64,000 bases of DNA from G963665185 sp963665185 (GCA_963665185.2 CAXXPO010000010.1:62001-126000), one strand, 5' to 3'. Shown: positions 46,041-55,389, counted from the first letter of the stretch. The notes: a model not told the origin generated them from the sequence alone. A program made the numbers and translations.

Positions 46041-46711
46041 CCACTCCCCACTACCACGGACACCGCCAGCGATTGCGCGAGAAAATCCAGCGCGACGCCA
46101 AGGCCCTGGACGACTACGAAGTCCTGGAACTGCTACTGGGGTACGTCATCCGCCGCGCCGACACCAAGCCTCTGGCCAAGGAACTCCTCGACCGCTTCGG
46201 CACGCTGCACGGCGTGTTCAACGCAGGCAGGGGCGAGCTGGCGCAAGTCAAGGGCTTCGGCCCTTCCCTGGACCTGTTCTGGACCCTGTGGCGGGAAACC
46301 TGGGCGAGGCTGCACGAAGCGCCGTTGCGCAAGCGCGACGTCATCACCCATCCCAGCGATATCGCCGACATGGCTATGGCCCGCCTCGGGCCCTGCCGCG
46401 CCGAGGAATTCTGGGTAGCGCTCGTGGACAACAAAAACCGCCTGCTCGCCTGGGAATGCGCCAGCACGGGTACCGTGGACGAAGCCCCGGTCTACCCCCG
46501 CGAAGTCCTGGCAAAGGCACTCCAATACCAGGCCAGCGGCATCATCGTGGTCCACAACCACCCCGGCGGGGACCCCAAGCCCTCGGCCAAGGATATCGAC
46601 CTTACCCGGCGGCTTGTCCGCGCGGGCGGGGATCTGGGCGTGCGCGTCCTCGACCATCTCATCGTCACGGACACCAATTATTACAGCTTTCAGTCCGAGG
46701 GCATGCTGTAG
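46037..46711 (+). CDS. radC: RadC-like JAB domain protein
   Basis: A 224-residue protein with an N-terminal helix-hairpin-helix-like region (YEVLELLLGYVIRRADTKPL) and a JAB/MPN metalloprotease-like domain with HNHPGGDPKPSAKDIDLTRR (H-x-H...S...D motif). The name radC is historical; involvement in repair is not established. The ATG overlaps the holA stop (ATGA). Confidence 0.9.
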   Translation: MTTPHYHGHRQRLREKIQRDAKALDDYEVLELLLGYVIRRADTKPLAKELLDRFGTLHGVFNAGRGELAQVKGFGPSLDLFWTLWRETWARLHEAPLRKRDVITHPSDIADMAMARLGPCRAEEFWVALVDNKNRLLAWECASTGTVDEAPVYPREVLAKALQYQASGIIVVHNHPGGDPKPSAKDIDLTRRLVRAGGDLGVRVLDHLIVTDTNYYSFQSEGML

Positions 46712-46885
46712 CCCTGGCTGCACAGAAAGGGCGAAAGGCTACGCAGGCGCGCTTCCATCCCCCCCCATGTCCGCGAAGATTCGCGGTATGATCCGTGCTC
46801 CGTACACATTGATTCCTTGTTATCACACACAGGCCTGTGTGCCTTCGCCCTTCTCTGGTCATGGATCTTCTGCGCCCAAAAAGGC

Positions 46886-46925
46886 TTGACAACTCGGTTG
46901 TCAAGATTGACAACCGAGTTGTCGA
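46886..46925 (+). promoter_or_regulatory. Tandem palindromic operators of the MarR-type regulator
   Basis: Two 19-base sites, TTGACAACTCGGTTGTCAA (46886-46904) and TTGACAACCGAGTTGTCGA (46907-46925), each GACAAC-N3-GTTGTC, centres 21 bases apart (two helical turns). Each begins with a TTGACA that could be a -35 box, and AATATAAA lies at 46934-46941. This arrangement suits repression by the MarR-type protein encoded by the second gene downstream. Confidence 0.75.
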
Positions 46926-46963
46926 TCAACACAAATATAAACCCGCGCATTCGAGGAAGTCCC

Positions 46964-47461
46964 GTGAACACCAGAATCTTTCTGCAAAAGAAAACCGACA
47001 CACACGATTCCCCCGGCGTAACAATCATGCCCCCCCTTTTTTTCAACTTTTGCCTTGGAATCGGCATCGTCTTGGAATTGACGGTTTCCTGGCAGCTCCC
47101 CCTGCCCTTTCTGCCGTTTTTGTTAGGCGGATTGACATTGGCTTTGATCGGCTTCTGGTTCATGATGTGGGGGCACACCCGTTTTCAAAAGCTGGGCGTG
47201 AACGTGAAAACGAATATGCCCGCCCAGTCGCTGGTGTTGCAGGGAGCGTATCAACACAGCCGAAATCCCATGTACGTTGGATTTCTTGCAATTTTAACCG
47301 GCATCGGACTTGCTGCCCGCAGCGGTTGGTTGCTGCTGGCGGTTCTGCCCCTGGCCGCGTATCTTCGGTTCTACGTAATTTCTCGCGAGGAAGCCTACCT
47401 GCGCCGCAGATTTGGCGAAGAATATACACGGTATTGCAAAAAGGTGCGTAGATGGTTGTAA
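46964..47461 (+). CDS. Isoprenylcysteine / phospholipid methyltransferase family membrane protein
   Basis: About 165 residues with three to four membrane helices (PPLFFNFCLGIGIVLEL, LPFLPFLLGGLTLALIGFWF, WLLLAVLPLAAYLRFY). The SAM-binding C-terminal motif is QHSRNPMYVGF ... REEAYLRRRFGEEYTRYC, as in ICMT/PEMT-type enzymes. The GTG at 46964 has GAGG six bases upstream and starts MNTRIFLQKKTDTHDSPGV, a segment with counterparts in the family (DS-GV-PP); the first ATG in frame is at 47027. It shares an operon with the regulator that follows. Confidence 0.8.
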   Translation: MNTRIFLQKKTDTHDSPGVTIMPPLFFNFCLGIGIVLELTVSWQLPLPFLPFLLGGLTLALIGFWFMMWGHTRFQKLGVNVKTNMPAQSLVLQGAYQHSRNPMYVGFLAILTGIGLAARSGWLLLAVLPLAAYLRFYVISREEAYLRRRFGEEYTRYCKKVRRWL

Positions 47462-47925
47462 ACGACAATAAAAAACATCACTCCACCGGCGCGGACCTGC
47501 ACGACCTGTTCAGGGAAGTTTTTCATCTGCAGGCATCTCTGGCATTATCCATCGACGCGGTCCACGAACAAAGCGGAATGCGTACTTCGCACAAGCGCGT
47601 CGCCGAAATGCTGGCCCGGCAGAACACGGCCACTGTGCCGGATATTGCCGCCGGATTGAACGTATCCAGGCAGTTCGTGCAAACAGTATGCAACGAGTTG
47701 AACACCCAGGAGCTGCTCGAGTTCAAGCCAAACCCACGGCACAAGCGGTCGAAACTGGCCGCACTTACTGACAAGGGGCGTGCAGTCCTAAACCATACTC
47801 GAGAACTGGAAAATGAAATTATCGAAGAACTGCTGCCGGACCTGGACGCCGAAGCAGTTGGCAAAGCCACCGCTTTGCTGCGCAAGCTGAGGGAACGTGT
47901 GGGGAGCTATACCCATCGTGCATAG
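47452..47925 (+). CDS. MarR-family transcriptional regulator
   Basis: A 157-residue winged-helix protein. The DNA-binding segment is ATVPDIAAGLNVSRQFVQTV ... NELNTQELLEFKPNPRHKRS with a wing ending LAALTDKGRAVLN, followed by a C-terminal helix. It overlaps the methyltransferase gene by ten bases, so the pair is coupled. The palindromes at 46886-46925 are its likely operators. Confidence 0.85.
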   Translation: MVVNDNKKHHSTGADLHDLFREVFHLQASLALSIDAVHEQSGMRTSHKRVAEMLARQNTATVPDIAAGLNVSRQFVQTVCNELNTQELLEFKPNPRHKRSKLAALTDKGRAVLNHTRELENEIIEELLPDLDAEAVGKATALLRKLRERVGSYTHRA

Positions 47926-48014
47926 CCGCCGGAAATCCTTTTGCGTACGCATTTACGGACACGACTCAAATTTGCAGCACTGGGGAAAGGCCGTTCCATC
48001 GGGCCGTCCCTTCC

Positions 48015-48590
48015 CTACTCCAGAACGATATCCAGATTCGCCAGCAAGGAAACCGCTTCGGGCAGAGAGAAAGCCGCCTTTCGCAAATTGTTTGTTTCGG
48101 CATTCATGTAATAGTTTCGTGATGTCGTAAAATTCGCATAGCTCAGATCGCATTGATGAAACTGGCATTGCGCCAGATCGCAATCGTCAAACACGGCATG
48201 CTTCAATTTGATATTGGAAAATTGAGCCTCGGACAAATCGCAGGAAGAAAATCTATACTTTGAAAGATTCATATTGGAGAAGATATTGTTCCTCATGATG
48301 CACCCTTTGTATGAAGCGGATAAAAATCCTCCTGTGCCATTCCAGTTCACACCTATCATCTTGCAGTCATAAAAACGAACACCTGCAAAATTAGACCCGT
48401 CAATTTCAACTAGAGACAGGTTGCATTGGAAAAACTCGCATTCATCAAAGACACAATCCAGCAATCGAACAGACTGCAAATAGGCGTTTTGAAACGTGCA
48501 TTTATAAAATGAAACGCCTTCGATATCGCCGCTGCATACGGCGTGGTCGAACGTCACACCGTCAAAACTGTCGCTTTCTGAAAAAGGCAT
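48015..48590 (-). CDS. Pentapeptide repeat protein
   Basis: A 191-residue protein built of pentapeptides with a central Phe/Leu (VSFYKCTFQNAYLQSVRLLD, CDLSEAQFSNIKLKHAVFDD, CDLSYANFTT). Such proteins fold as a right-handed beta helix; some (Qnr, McbG, AlbG) protect DNA gyrase, others have unknown roles. The length (191) is close to Qnr-type proteins but specific identity is not claimed. It is encoded downstream of the HxlR regulator on the same strand. Confidence 0.85.
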   Translation of the reverse strand: MPFSESDSFDGVTFDHAVCSGDIEGVSFYKCTFQNAYLQSVRLLDCVFDECEFFQCNLSLVEIDGSNFAGVRFYDCKMIGVNWNGTGGFLSASYKGCIMRNNIFSNMNLSKYRFSSCDLSEAQFSNIKLKHAVFDDCDLAQCQFHQCDLSYANFTTSRNYYMNAETNNLRKAAFSLPEAVSLLANLDIVLE

Positions 48591-48662
48591 TTGGATTTCC
48601 CTGCGCAGCCTCTTTTGAGGATTTTTTATGACGTGTCGAAAAACGGCCGAAGCAACAGCCGA

Positions 48663-49043
48663 CTACCCCGGAAAAACCGCTTCCCCGTTCAGGAACTCCT
48701 CGTACGCAATGCCCCAATCCCGCATTTGCAGAAGAATAGGGATAAGGCTCTGCCCCATCGGGGTCAGCGAGTACTCCACCTTGGGCGGAACCACCATGTA
48801 GACCTGGCGGTGAACCAATCCGTCCGCCTCCAGCTCGCGCAGCTGTTTGGTCAGCATCCGCTCGGTCACATCCGGGGCGGCCTTTCTCAGTTCGCCGAAC
48901 CGCAAAACCGTGTTTTGGGACAAATGCCACAAAATCACCGGTTTCCACTTGCCTCCGATGATCAGGAAGGTCAGTTCGAAAAAGCATTTGTATTTCTTGC
49001 CGTTGATCTCTTTTGTACGACAGACGTCCACGCATCCCCCCAT
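48663..49043 (-). CDS. HxlR-family transcriptional regulator
   Basis: A 126-residue winged-helix regulator. It has a cysteine-rich start (MGGCVDVCRTKEINGKKYKC) and the family core LTFLIIGGKWKPVILWHLSQ ... RFGELRKAAPDVTERMLTKQ and VPPKVEYSLTPMGQSL. Members such as YodB and HypR sense quinones or electrophiles through cysteines. The ATG at 49043 starts the conserved protein; the open frame to 49157 runs through the operators. It is divergent from the flavoprotein gene at 49148. Confidence 0.9.
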   Translation of the reverse strand: MGGCVDVCRTKEINGKKYKCFFELTFLIIGGKWKPVILWHLSQNTVLRFGELRKAAPDVTERMLTKQLRELEADGLVHRQVYMVVPPKVEYSLTPMGQSLIPILLQMRDWGIAYEEFLNGEAVFPG

Positions 49044-49047
49044 GATA

Positions 49048-49084
49048 TACTTTTTGTAAGTACCTGACAAAAAAGTCAGTACTT
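49048..49084. promoter_or_regulatory. HxlR/YodB-type operator region
   Basis: TACTTTTTGTAAGTA (49048-49062) fits TACT-N7-AGTA, the consensus known for YodB. It overlaps a larger palindrome, AAGTA-C-CTGAC-N6-GTCAG-TACTT (49058-49084). The site lies between the divergent regulator and flavoprotein genes, five bases from the regulator start codon, suited to control both. A candidate promoter for the plus-strand gene is TTGCCC (49083) with TATTGT (49105), spacer 16. Confidence 0.72.
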
Positions 49085-49147
49085 GCCCAAGACCAAGATA
49101 AGGGTATTGTACCTCATCCAACAACGTCAAGCCTGGAGAAAAAAACC

Positions 49148-49753
49148 ATGTACGCACTGGCCATAAACGGAAGCCCCCGCAAGGGCGGCAATACTGAATG
49201 CATGCTCAATCACGCCCTCATCCCCCTGGCCGAGTCTGGCTGGGAAACCCGGTTGATCCAGGTGGGCGGACAGCCCTTGCGCGGCTGCCTGGCATGCGGG
49301 AAATGCGGGAAGAATCAGGACAAACACTGTTCCGTGACCACGGACATGTTCAACGAGGTCATGGATGAAATCGTCCGCGCTGATGCCATAATCATAGGCT
49401 CCCCCACCTATTTCGCTGACCTGACCTCGGAAACAAAGGCCGTGCTCGACCGTGCCGGCTATGTGTCCCTGGCGAACGGAGGCCTGCTCGCGGGCAAGAT
49501 CGGCGCGGCCGTCGCCGTGGCCCGACGCGGCGGAGCCGTTCCGGTCTTCGACAGCATCAACCACATGTTTCTCATGAACAGGATGATCATTCCCGGTTCA
49601 ACCTACTGGAACCTTGGCATCGGCCTCGACCGGAAGGACGTGCTGCAAGACTCCGAGGCGCTCGCCAACATGACCCATTTGGGCAAGGCCATTGCATGGT
49701 TGGGAAAAGCACTTGAGCCGCACCTGGCTGCATATCCTGCCCCCATCAAGTAG
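49148..49753 (+). CDS. Flavodoxin-family NAD(P)H-dependent oxidoreductase
   Basis: A 201-residue flavoprotein of the NADPH-dependent FMN reductase type. The FMN phosphate loop is INGSPRKGGNTECML; GCLACGKCGKNQDKHC is a cysteine cluster as in iron-sulfur flavoproteins; IIIGSPTYFADLTSETKAVL forms the flavin pocket. GGAG lies upstream of the ATG. Divergent pairing with an HxlR regulator suggests induction by quinones or reactive electrophiles. Confidence 0.87.
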   Translation: MYALAINGSPRKGGNTECMLNHALIPLAESGWETRLIQVGGQPLRGCLACGKCGKNQDKHCSVTTDMFNEVMDEIVRADAIIIGSPTYFADLTSETKAVLDRAGYVSLANGGLLAGKIGAAVAVARRGGAVPVFDSINHMFLMNRMIIPGSTYWNLGIGLDRKDVLQDSEALANMTHLGKAIAWLGKALEPHLAAYPAPIK

Positions 49754-49784
49754 GCTCCACGGAAGGTGGCGGATGCTGCATCTG

Positions 49785-49820
49785 CGTCGGATCGGGAAAA
49801 AATGATTTCCCGACCCGATG
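49785..49820 (+). terminator. Hairpin after the flavoprotein gene
   Basis: CGTCGGATCGGGAAA and TTTCCCGACCCGATG pair with two mismatches over 15 bases around a 6-base loop. No T tract follows, so termination is only probable. Confidence 0.4.
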
Positions 49821-49879
49821 CCCGGAAATCAAACCAAAGCAGACCATGATCGCATTGCACCAATGCTTTTGGGGACATC

Positions 49880-50719
49880 ATGAACTTGATCTCTGTCGAT
49901 ATGAATAAATGTATCCAGTGTGGTTTCTGTGTCCAGGAATGCCCCGCAGGCTCCCTTGCCATGGGAGAAGGCGGACCGAGAGCCATCAAACCGGAGACAT
50001 GCATTCGTTGTGGCCATTGCGTGGCTGTCTGCGAACAGGACGCCTTGGACAACATATTCACCCCCCTGAAAAACCAACAACGCATTGATTCGTATCCTGT
50101 TCTGGATGCGGAGACGGCGGAAATCTTTCTTCGCTCCAGAAGGTCCATACGCTCTTATGAAAAAAAATCCGTACCAAGGGAGACAATGCGCCGCCTGGTG
50201 AACATCGCCCGATTCGCTCCGACAGCCAGCAACAGCCAGGGCATATCGTACCGTGTCGTTGACGACAGAGCCCTGCTGGACAAAACCGTGGAGATGACCA
50301 TTGACTGGATGGAAAAAACTGTACAGGCAGGGGGCGGGTACCACAAGAGCTTCCCGCGCTATGTCCGAGCATTCAGAGAGACGGGACATGACGGCATTTT
50401 TCGCAACGCGCCCAGTCTCGTTGCCGCAAGCGCCTTGGCGACTTTGAAATCCGGACGCGACAACACGGTCTTCTCGCTTGCCTACCTGGAGCTGTTTGCC
50501 GGCTCCATGGGGCTTGGCAGTTGCTGGGCCGGATTATTCGAACTCTATGCGGCCGCGAATCAGGAACAGGTGAACGGATTGCTCGGCATCCCCCCCGGCC
50601 ATGTGCTTACCGGGGCCGTCATGGTCGGCTATCCACGCCACCGTTACCACAAACTTGTGGACAGAGACCCTTTGAACATCACCTGGGCGGACTCCCCCCG
50701 CAGCACCCTCCCCGGATGA
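49880..50719 (+). CDS. Ferredoxin-nitroreductase fusion protein (paralogue)
   Basis: A 279-residue protein of the same design as the one at 24352: a 2x[4Fe-4S] ferredoxin (CIQCGFCVQECPAG, CIRCGHCVAVCEQD) joined to an FMN nitroreductase domain (RSRRSIRSYEKKSV, APTASNSQGISYRVV, GSMGLGSCWAGLFE). It follows the flavodoxin-family gene by 126 bases and may share its control. Substrate unknown. Confidence 0.87.
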   Translation: MNLISVDMNKCIQCGFCVQECPAGSLAMGEGGPRAIKPETCIRCGHCVAVCEQDALDNIFTPLKNQQRIDSYPVLDAETAEIFLRSRRSIRSYEKKSVPRETMRRLVNIARFAPTASNSQGISYRVVDDRALLDKTVEMTIDWMEKTVQAGGGYHKSFPRYVRAFRETGHDGIFRNAPSLVAASALATLKSGRDNTVFSLAYLELFAGSMGLGSCWAGLFELYAAANQEQVNGLLGIPPGHVLTGAVMVGYPRHRYHKLVDRDPLNITWADSPRSTLPG

Positions 50720-51078
50720 AACCAAACGCCGGACGCATGCTGCTAGCTGTGCGTCCGGCATGAATTTTCCTGAACGACGCGGCAGCCATGCGCTTTTCAG
50801 CGGCCAAAAAGGACTTTGCAGCCAAAGCAAGGAGTCCTGGCCCATTTTTTCTCAATATATCGATCCCTTCCGCCAAATCAGTCACTGAATTCCATTTTCT
50901 TTGGAGAAGTCTTTTGTTACAAATCGGACATGTTCCACTCTTTCTGGAAAAAAAGATTTCTTTGTTCCTCACAGCCAAACGAAATCCTGATTATACAAGG
51001 CATTGAGAAAATCCTCCATGTGGTATGAATCTTGTATTTTCGGGGAATTCCAACTTATTCAACGGAGAAACCACAGCA
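50720..51078. other. Intergenic region before the FmdE-fusion gene
   Basis: About 360 bases. It starts with the terminator hairpin at 50728-50759; the rest is AT-richer and should hold the promoter of the FmdE-sensor-regulator transcript, which I could not place. No gene is supported. Confidence 0.4.
50728..50759 (+). terminator. Terminator-like hairpin after the nitroreductase gene
   Basis: GCCGGACGCA and TGCGTCCGGC form a 10-bp perfect stem with a 12-base loop, followed by ATGAATTTTCC, starting nine bases after the stop codon. Confidence 0.6.
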
Positions 51079-52759
51079 ATGGAAGTCAATAAATCCGCGG
51101 AAATGTCCCGGTACAGAAAAATCGGACAGAACACATTCGAAGAGTTCATCGACATGGCCACCCTGTTCCACAATTATCCGGCGCCCGGCCTGCTCATCGG
51201 CGGATACATGGTGGAGGAGGCCAAACTTCATGTGCCTGCCGGAACTCTGTACGAGGCCATTTCCGAGACATCCTGGTGTCTGCCGGACGCCATCCAGATG
51301 TTGACGCCATGCACCATAGGCAACGGCTGGATGCGGGTAATGAATTTCGGAATATATGCCCTGAGCCTGTTCGACAAGTACACGGGAGAAGGAATCCGGG
51401 TCTGGCTGGACTACGATAAAATGCCGGCCGATTCGGAATTGCGCGTGTGGTTCACCAAAAGCAAGACCAAAAAAGAACAGGACTCCGATAAATTGCGCGA
51501 GGAAATCGGCATGCTCGGAACGGACATCCTTTCATGGCGTCCCCGTCACAGTGCAACGCGACCTGCTGATAAAACGCAGCAAAGGGGAGATTGCTTTCTG
51601 TCCATCCTGCGGCGAGGGATATCCCCTGCTGCACGGCCCGGTTTGCCGCTCCTGCCGGGGCGATTCCCCTTATACCGATGCCGTGGCCGCGCAATCCCCC
51701 ATTCTTTTTCCGCTGCCTGAAAGCGTCCATGCCGTTTCTTCCGAAGAGGCATTGGGCAAACCCGCCCTGCACGACATGACCCAGATAAAGGCATCGAAAA
51801 GCAAGGTTGCGGCGTTCCGCAAGGACCAGGTTCTGGGAGCGCAGGATCTGTGCCGTTTGCAGCACATGGGCCGCAACAATATCTACGTGCAGAGCGCGGA
51901 AATAGATGAAAAGTGGGTGCATGAAAACGATTGCGCCGTGGCGTTTGCAAAAGGAATGGCCGGTGATGGCGTCATGCTTGGCGACGCCCCGCACGAGGGC
52001 AAGATTTCCCTGCGTGCGGCCCAGGACGGCCTGCTCCGCGTCCATACCCAGGGCTTGTATACGTTCAATCTGTGTCCCGGCGTCATGGCCGCCAGCCGCA
52101 ACGGCTGGACCGTGGTCAAGAAGGGCACGGAAATAGCCGCCACACGCGCCATTCCCCTGTATCTGGAGCGCCCCCTGTTCGACCGGGCCATGGACGTGCT
52201 GGACTCGGGACCGATATTCACGGTGCTCCCGCTCAAATCGGCCAAGGCCGGTGTGCTCATAACGGGCGAAGAAGTTTTCAGCGGCAAGATTGAAGACCGC
52301 TTTGAAGGCATCATTCGCGCCAAGCTTGCAGCCTTGGGAAGCTCGGTCCACAAAACCATCATCGCCCCGGACAAGCGCGAGGCCATTGCCCAGGCTGCCA
52401 GGGACCTTCTGGATGCAGGATGCGACCTGATCATCACCACTGCGGGACTGTCCGTGGACCCGGACGATGTAACCCGCCACGGCCTGGTGGACGCCGGAGC
52501 GCATGACCTTGTCTACGGCGCGCCCATTCTGCCCGGCGCCATGGCCCTTGTGGGCCGTATCGGCAAACCGGACCAGGCGCGTCTTCTCGGGGTGCCTGCC
52601 TGCGCCCTGTTCTTCAAGAACACAAGCCTGGACCTTTTGCTGCCACGCCTGCTGGCCGACGTGGACATCACCCGCGACGATCTGGCGCACATGGGCGAAG
52701 GCGGCATGTGTCTTGGCTGCACCAATTGCACCTACCCGAAATGTCCTTTTGGGAAATAA
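51079..52759 (+). pseudogene. FmdE domain / zinc ribbon / molybdopterin-binding domain fusion, frameshifted as read
   Basis: Residues 1-150 match FmdE (formylmethanofuran dehydrogenase subunit E family): IDMATLFHNYPAPGLLIGG, SWCLPDAIQMLTPCTIGNGW, YALSLFDKYTGEGIRVWLD. A zinc-ribbon-like piece follows (FCPSCGEGYPLLHGPVCRSC). The C-terminal part is a molybdopterin-binding (MoCF/MoaB-like) domain with VLITGEEVFSGKIEDRFEGI and DLIITTAGLSVDPDDVT, and a cysteine-rich tail CLGCTNCTYPKCPFGK. Near 51528-51532 an extra base (ATCCTTTC for ATCTTTC) breaks the frame; corrected it reads DIFHGVPVTVQRDLL. The ATG at 51079 follows GGAG. Proteins of this kind occur with molybdoenzymes in sulfate reducers; the sensor-regulator pair and dms genes follow directly. 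Confidence 0.78.
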
Positions 52760-52769
52760 CGGGCCGAGC

Positions 52770-55383
52770 GTGAATGCGGAATTCCTGAAACGCTTCGCCG
52801 GGTTTCTCCTCGGATTTGCGTGTTTCCTGCTCGCGACAGGATGTACCTACGTGGACAGGTCGGACGCGCTCACCAAAGAGGAAATCAATTGGATCAAGGC
52901 CCATTCGGGGGGGGGTGACCGTGGGTGTGAGCCTGCACTACCCTCCGTATGAGACATTTGACCTGGACGGACGATACCAGGGACTTAGCGCGGACTTCAT
53001 CCGGCTTATAGGCGAAAAGGTCGGATTGAAGTTCGTGCCGGTCCGTTTCCGCAACAGAGAGCAGGTCATGAAGGCCATCCAGGAAAAAAGGGTGGATCTG
53101 GTGGCCGCCCTGGAAATGACCCCCGAGCGCAGGGATTTCCTGGACTTCACACAGCCATACATCAGTGTGCCCGCAGCCATCATCACCCGCAAGGAATTCA
53201 CCGACGACCTTACCCTGGACAAGCTGGACGGCATGCGCATCGGCGTGACCGTTTCCGAACACTTTACCAAATTCCTCAAGGAACGGTTCAAGGGCGACTA
53301 CACCATCGTGCCCATGGCGGGCGGATACATCGGCGGATTGCGCTCCCTGGCAGTGGGCGACGTGGACGCGCTCATCTGCGATATGGCCCTGGCCTCGCGC
53401 TATATTGCCAACGCACGCATCAGCAACCTACGCATTGCGGGAATCACAAACTATTCCATCGACCTGTGCATCGCCACCCGCAAGGACGAACCCGTCCTGA
53501 GCAGCATCCTGCGCAAAGGGCTGGCCCTGATCATGCCGCACGAGCGGCAGATCATAGAAGAAGAATGGCTGTCCTTGCGCTACCGGCCCTTCTGGGCCAG
53601 CAGGACGTTCTGGATGGGACTTTTCGCCGCATTCGGCGTGGTGTTCGGCGGCATTGTCCTGGTTCTTTTCTGGAACAGAAGCCTCAAGCAGCAGGTGGCT
53701 CAAAGGACCAAGGCCCTGAGTTCCATCAACCGCGTCCTTCTCGGCTCTCTGGACTGCCATACCGAGCGCGAGGTCATGCTGCGTTGCCTGGAGGAAGCCC
53801 GCTCCATGTCGGCCAGCGACTACGCCTTTCTCGCCCAGGTGGCCGTGCACGGGCGATTGACCGCGCTTTTGTCCGTGTCTTCGGAAACGGCGGGCGCACA
53901 CGAAGCGGACGAAACCGAAGAATCAACAGCCGGATGCAACGACGAGCTGCACGCCATGAGCCTGGCTCCTGCCCGCCTGGAGGAATTGAAGGAAGGCTTC
54001 GCCACCAAGTCCGACATCGCAGACAGGGGCATGCATCTTGTGGCCATCCCCCTGCAACAGGACGGTTCCGGAAAGCTCCGCGTCATCGCCGTCGTCCGCC
54101 GCCGTGGACCGTACACTTCCAGCGAGGCCGCCTCCCTGGCCGAGGTGCTGTTCGCCTTTGAGGAGGCCCTGCAACGCAAGCGTGCGGAAATATCCCTGCA
54201 CGACAAGGAACGCCAGCTTCAGCGAGTCCAACGCATGGAGGCCCTGGGTACGCTGGCCGGAGGCATCGCCCACGACTTCAACAACATTCTCGGCGTTATC
54301 ATCGCCAACGGCGAAATGATCGAGCTGTTCCACTTGCAGGACGACAATGCCCTGGAGGCAAAAACACGGGCCTTGCTGGCCGCGGCCTATCGCGGGCGCG
54401 ATCTTGTAAGCCAGATTCTGAGCTACACGCGCCAACGCAGCGAAGAGACCCGATTCCTGACCATCAGCCCCATAATCAAGGAAACCGTCAAATTTCTCGA
54501 GGCTTCCCTGCCCGCCTCCATAACCATCGAGTACACCATCTGCTCGCCCGAACCGTACGTGCTGGCCGACCCTACCCAGGTGCACCAGGTGCTCATGAAT
54601 CTGTGCACCAACGCGGCCCATGCCATGGAAGGATATGGAGGCACCCTGACCATTTCCCTGGTTCCGGCCGCATCTCCCTCGGAAGGCAGCTTGGAAACAG
54701 ACCGTTTTCTCTGCCTCGAGGTTCGCGACACGGGGTGCGGCATCGCCCCGCAGGTACAGGAACGCATTTTCGATCCTTTTTTCACCACCAAGGCCCCCGG
54801 AGAAGGCACCGGCCTGGGATTGGCCGTGGTCCAGGGCATCGTCAAGTCATGGGGCGGCAATGTCCAGGTCCGCAGCGCCTTGGGACAGGGCGCTGTATTC
54901 CGCGTTCTTTTCCCCGCCTACATGGAAACGGCGGGCCAGCCTCCGGGAAAAATCGACGCCATGGAGCTTTCCCCGGGTACCGGAAACATTCTCTTTGTGG
55001 ACGACGAGGAGACACTGGTCTCTTCGTTCCACGATTTCCTGGTCAGCCTGGGGTACAACGTGCAGGCCGTATCCGACAGCCGACAGGCCCTGCGCATTTT
55101 CATGACCAATCCCCAAGGGGTGGACATGGTCATAACCGACTACAGCATGCCAGGACTGCGCGGTGACCGTCTGGCCCAGGCGATCCTGGAGCTGCGTCCC
55201 GACCTTCCCGTGGTGTTGTGCACCGGATACAGCCACAGCTTCAACGAAAGCGAGGCCGCGGCCATGGGCATCCGCGAATTTCTGAAAAAACCGGTGGGGC
55301 TGAGGGAGCTGGCCGTGGCCGTGCGCAAGTACATCCGTCCGCATGTCGGCCAATCCACCCCGCCCCCGACGGAAGGGAGATAG
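52770..55383 (+). CDS. Hybrid sensor histidine kinase with periplasmic binding-protein domain
   Basis: About 870 residues. The N terminus is a lipoprotein-like signal (FAGFLLGFACFLLATGC). Then come a family-3 solute-binding domain (about 50-275: VTVGVSLHYPPYETFDLDG, LVAALEMTPERRDFLDFTQP), a membrane helix (FWMGLFAAFGVVFGGIVLVL), a GAF-like region, HisKA with AGGIAHDFNNILG, HATPase (DTGCGIAPQVQERIFDPFFT, GEGTGLGLAVVQGIV) and a receiver domain (VDMVITDYSMPGLRGD). The run of nine G at 52907-52915 puts the signal and the rest in different frames; eight G would join them as AHSGGVTVGV. The GTG at 52770 is inferred; reading only the uninterrupted frame the first start is 52816. It would sense a small periplasmic ligand and signal to the next gene. 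Confidence 0.87.
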
Positions 55384-55389
55384 TTTCAT

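Noticed and set aside
41915..46711. Search for tRNA genes, rRNA and CRISPR arrays across the window
   Set aside because: No cloverleaf with a TTCRANY T-arm, no rRNA text and no evenly spaced direct repeats were recognised in any gap; the only regular repeats are the RTX codons and the listed intergenic elements.
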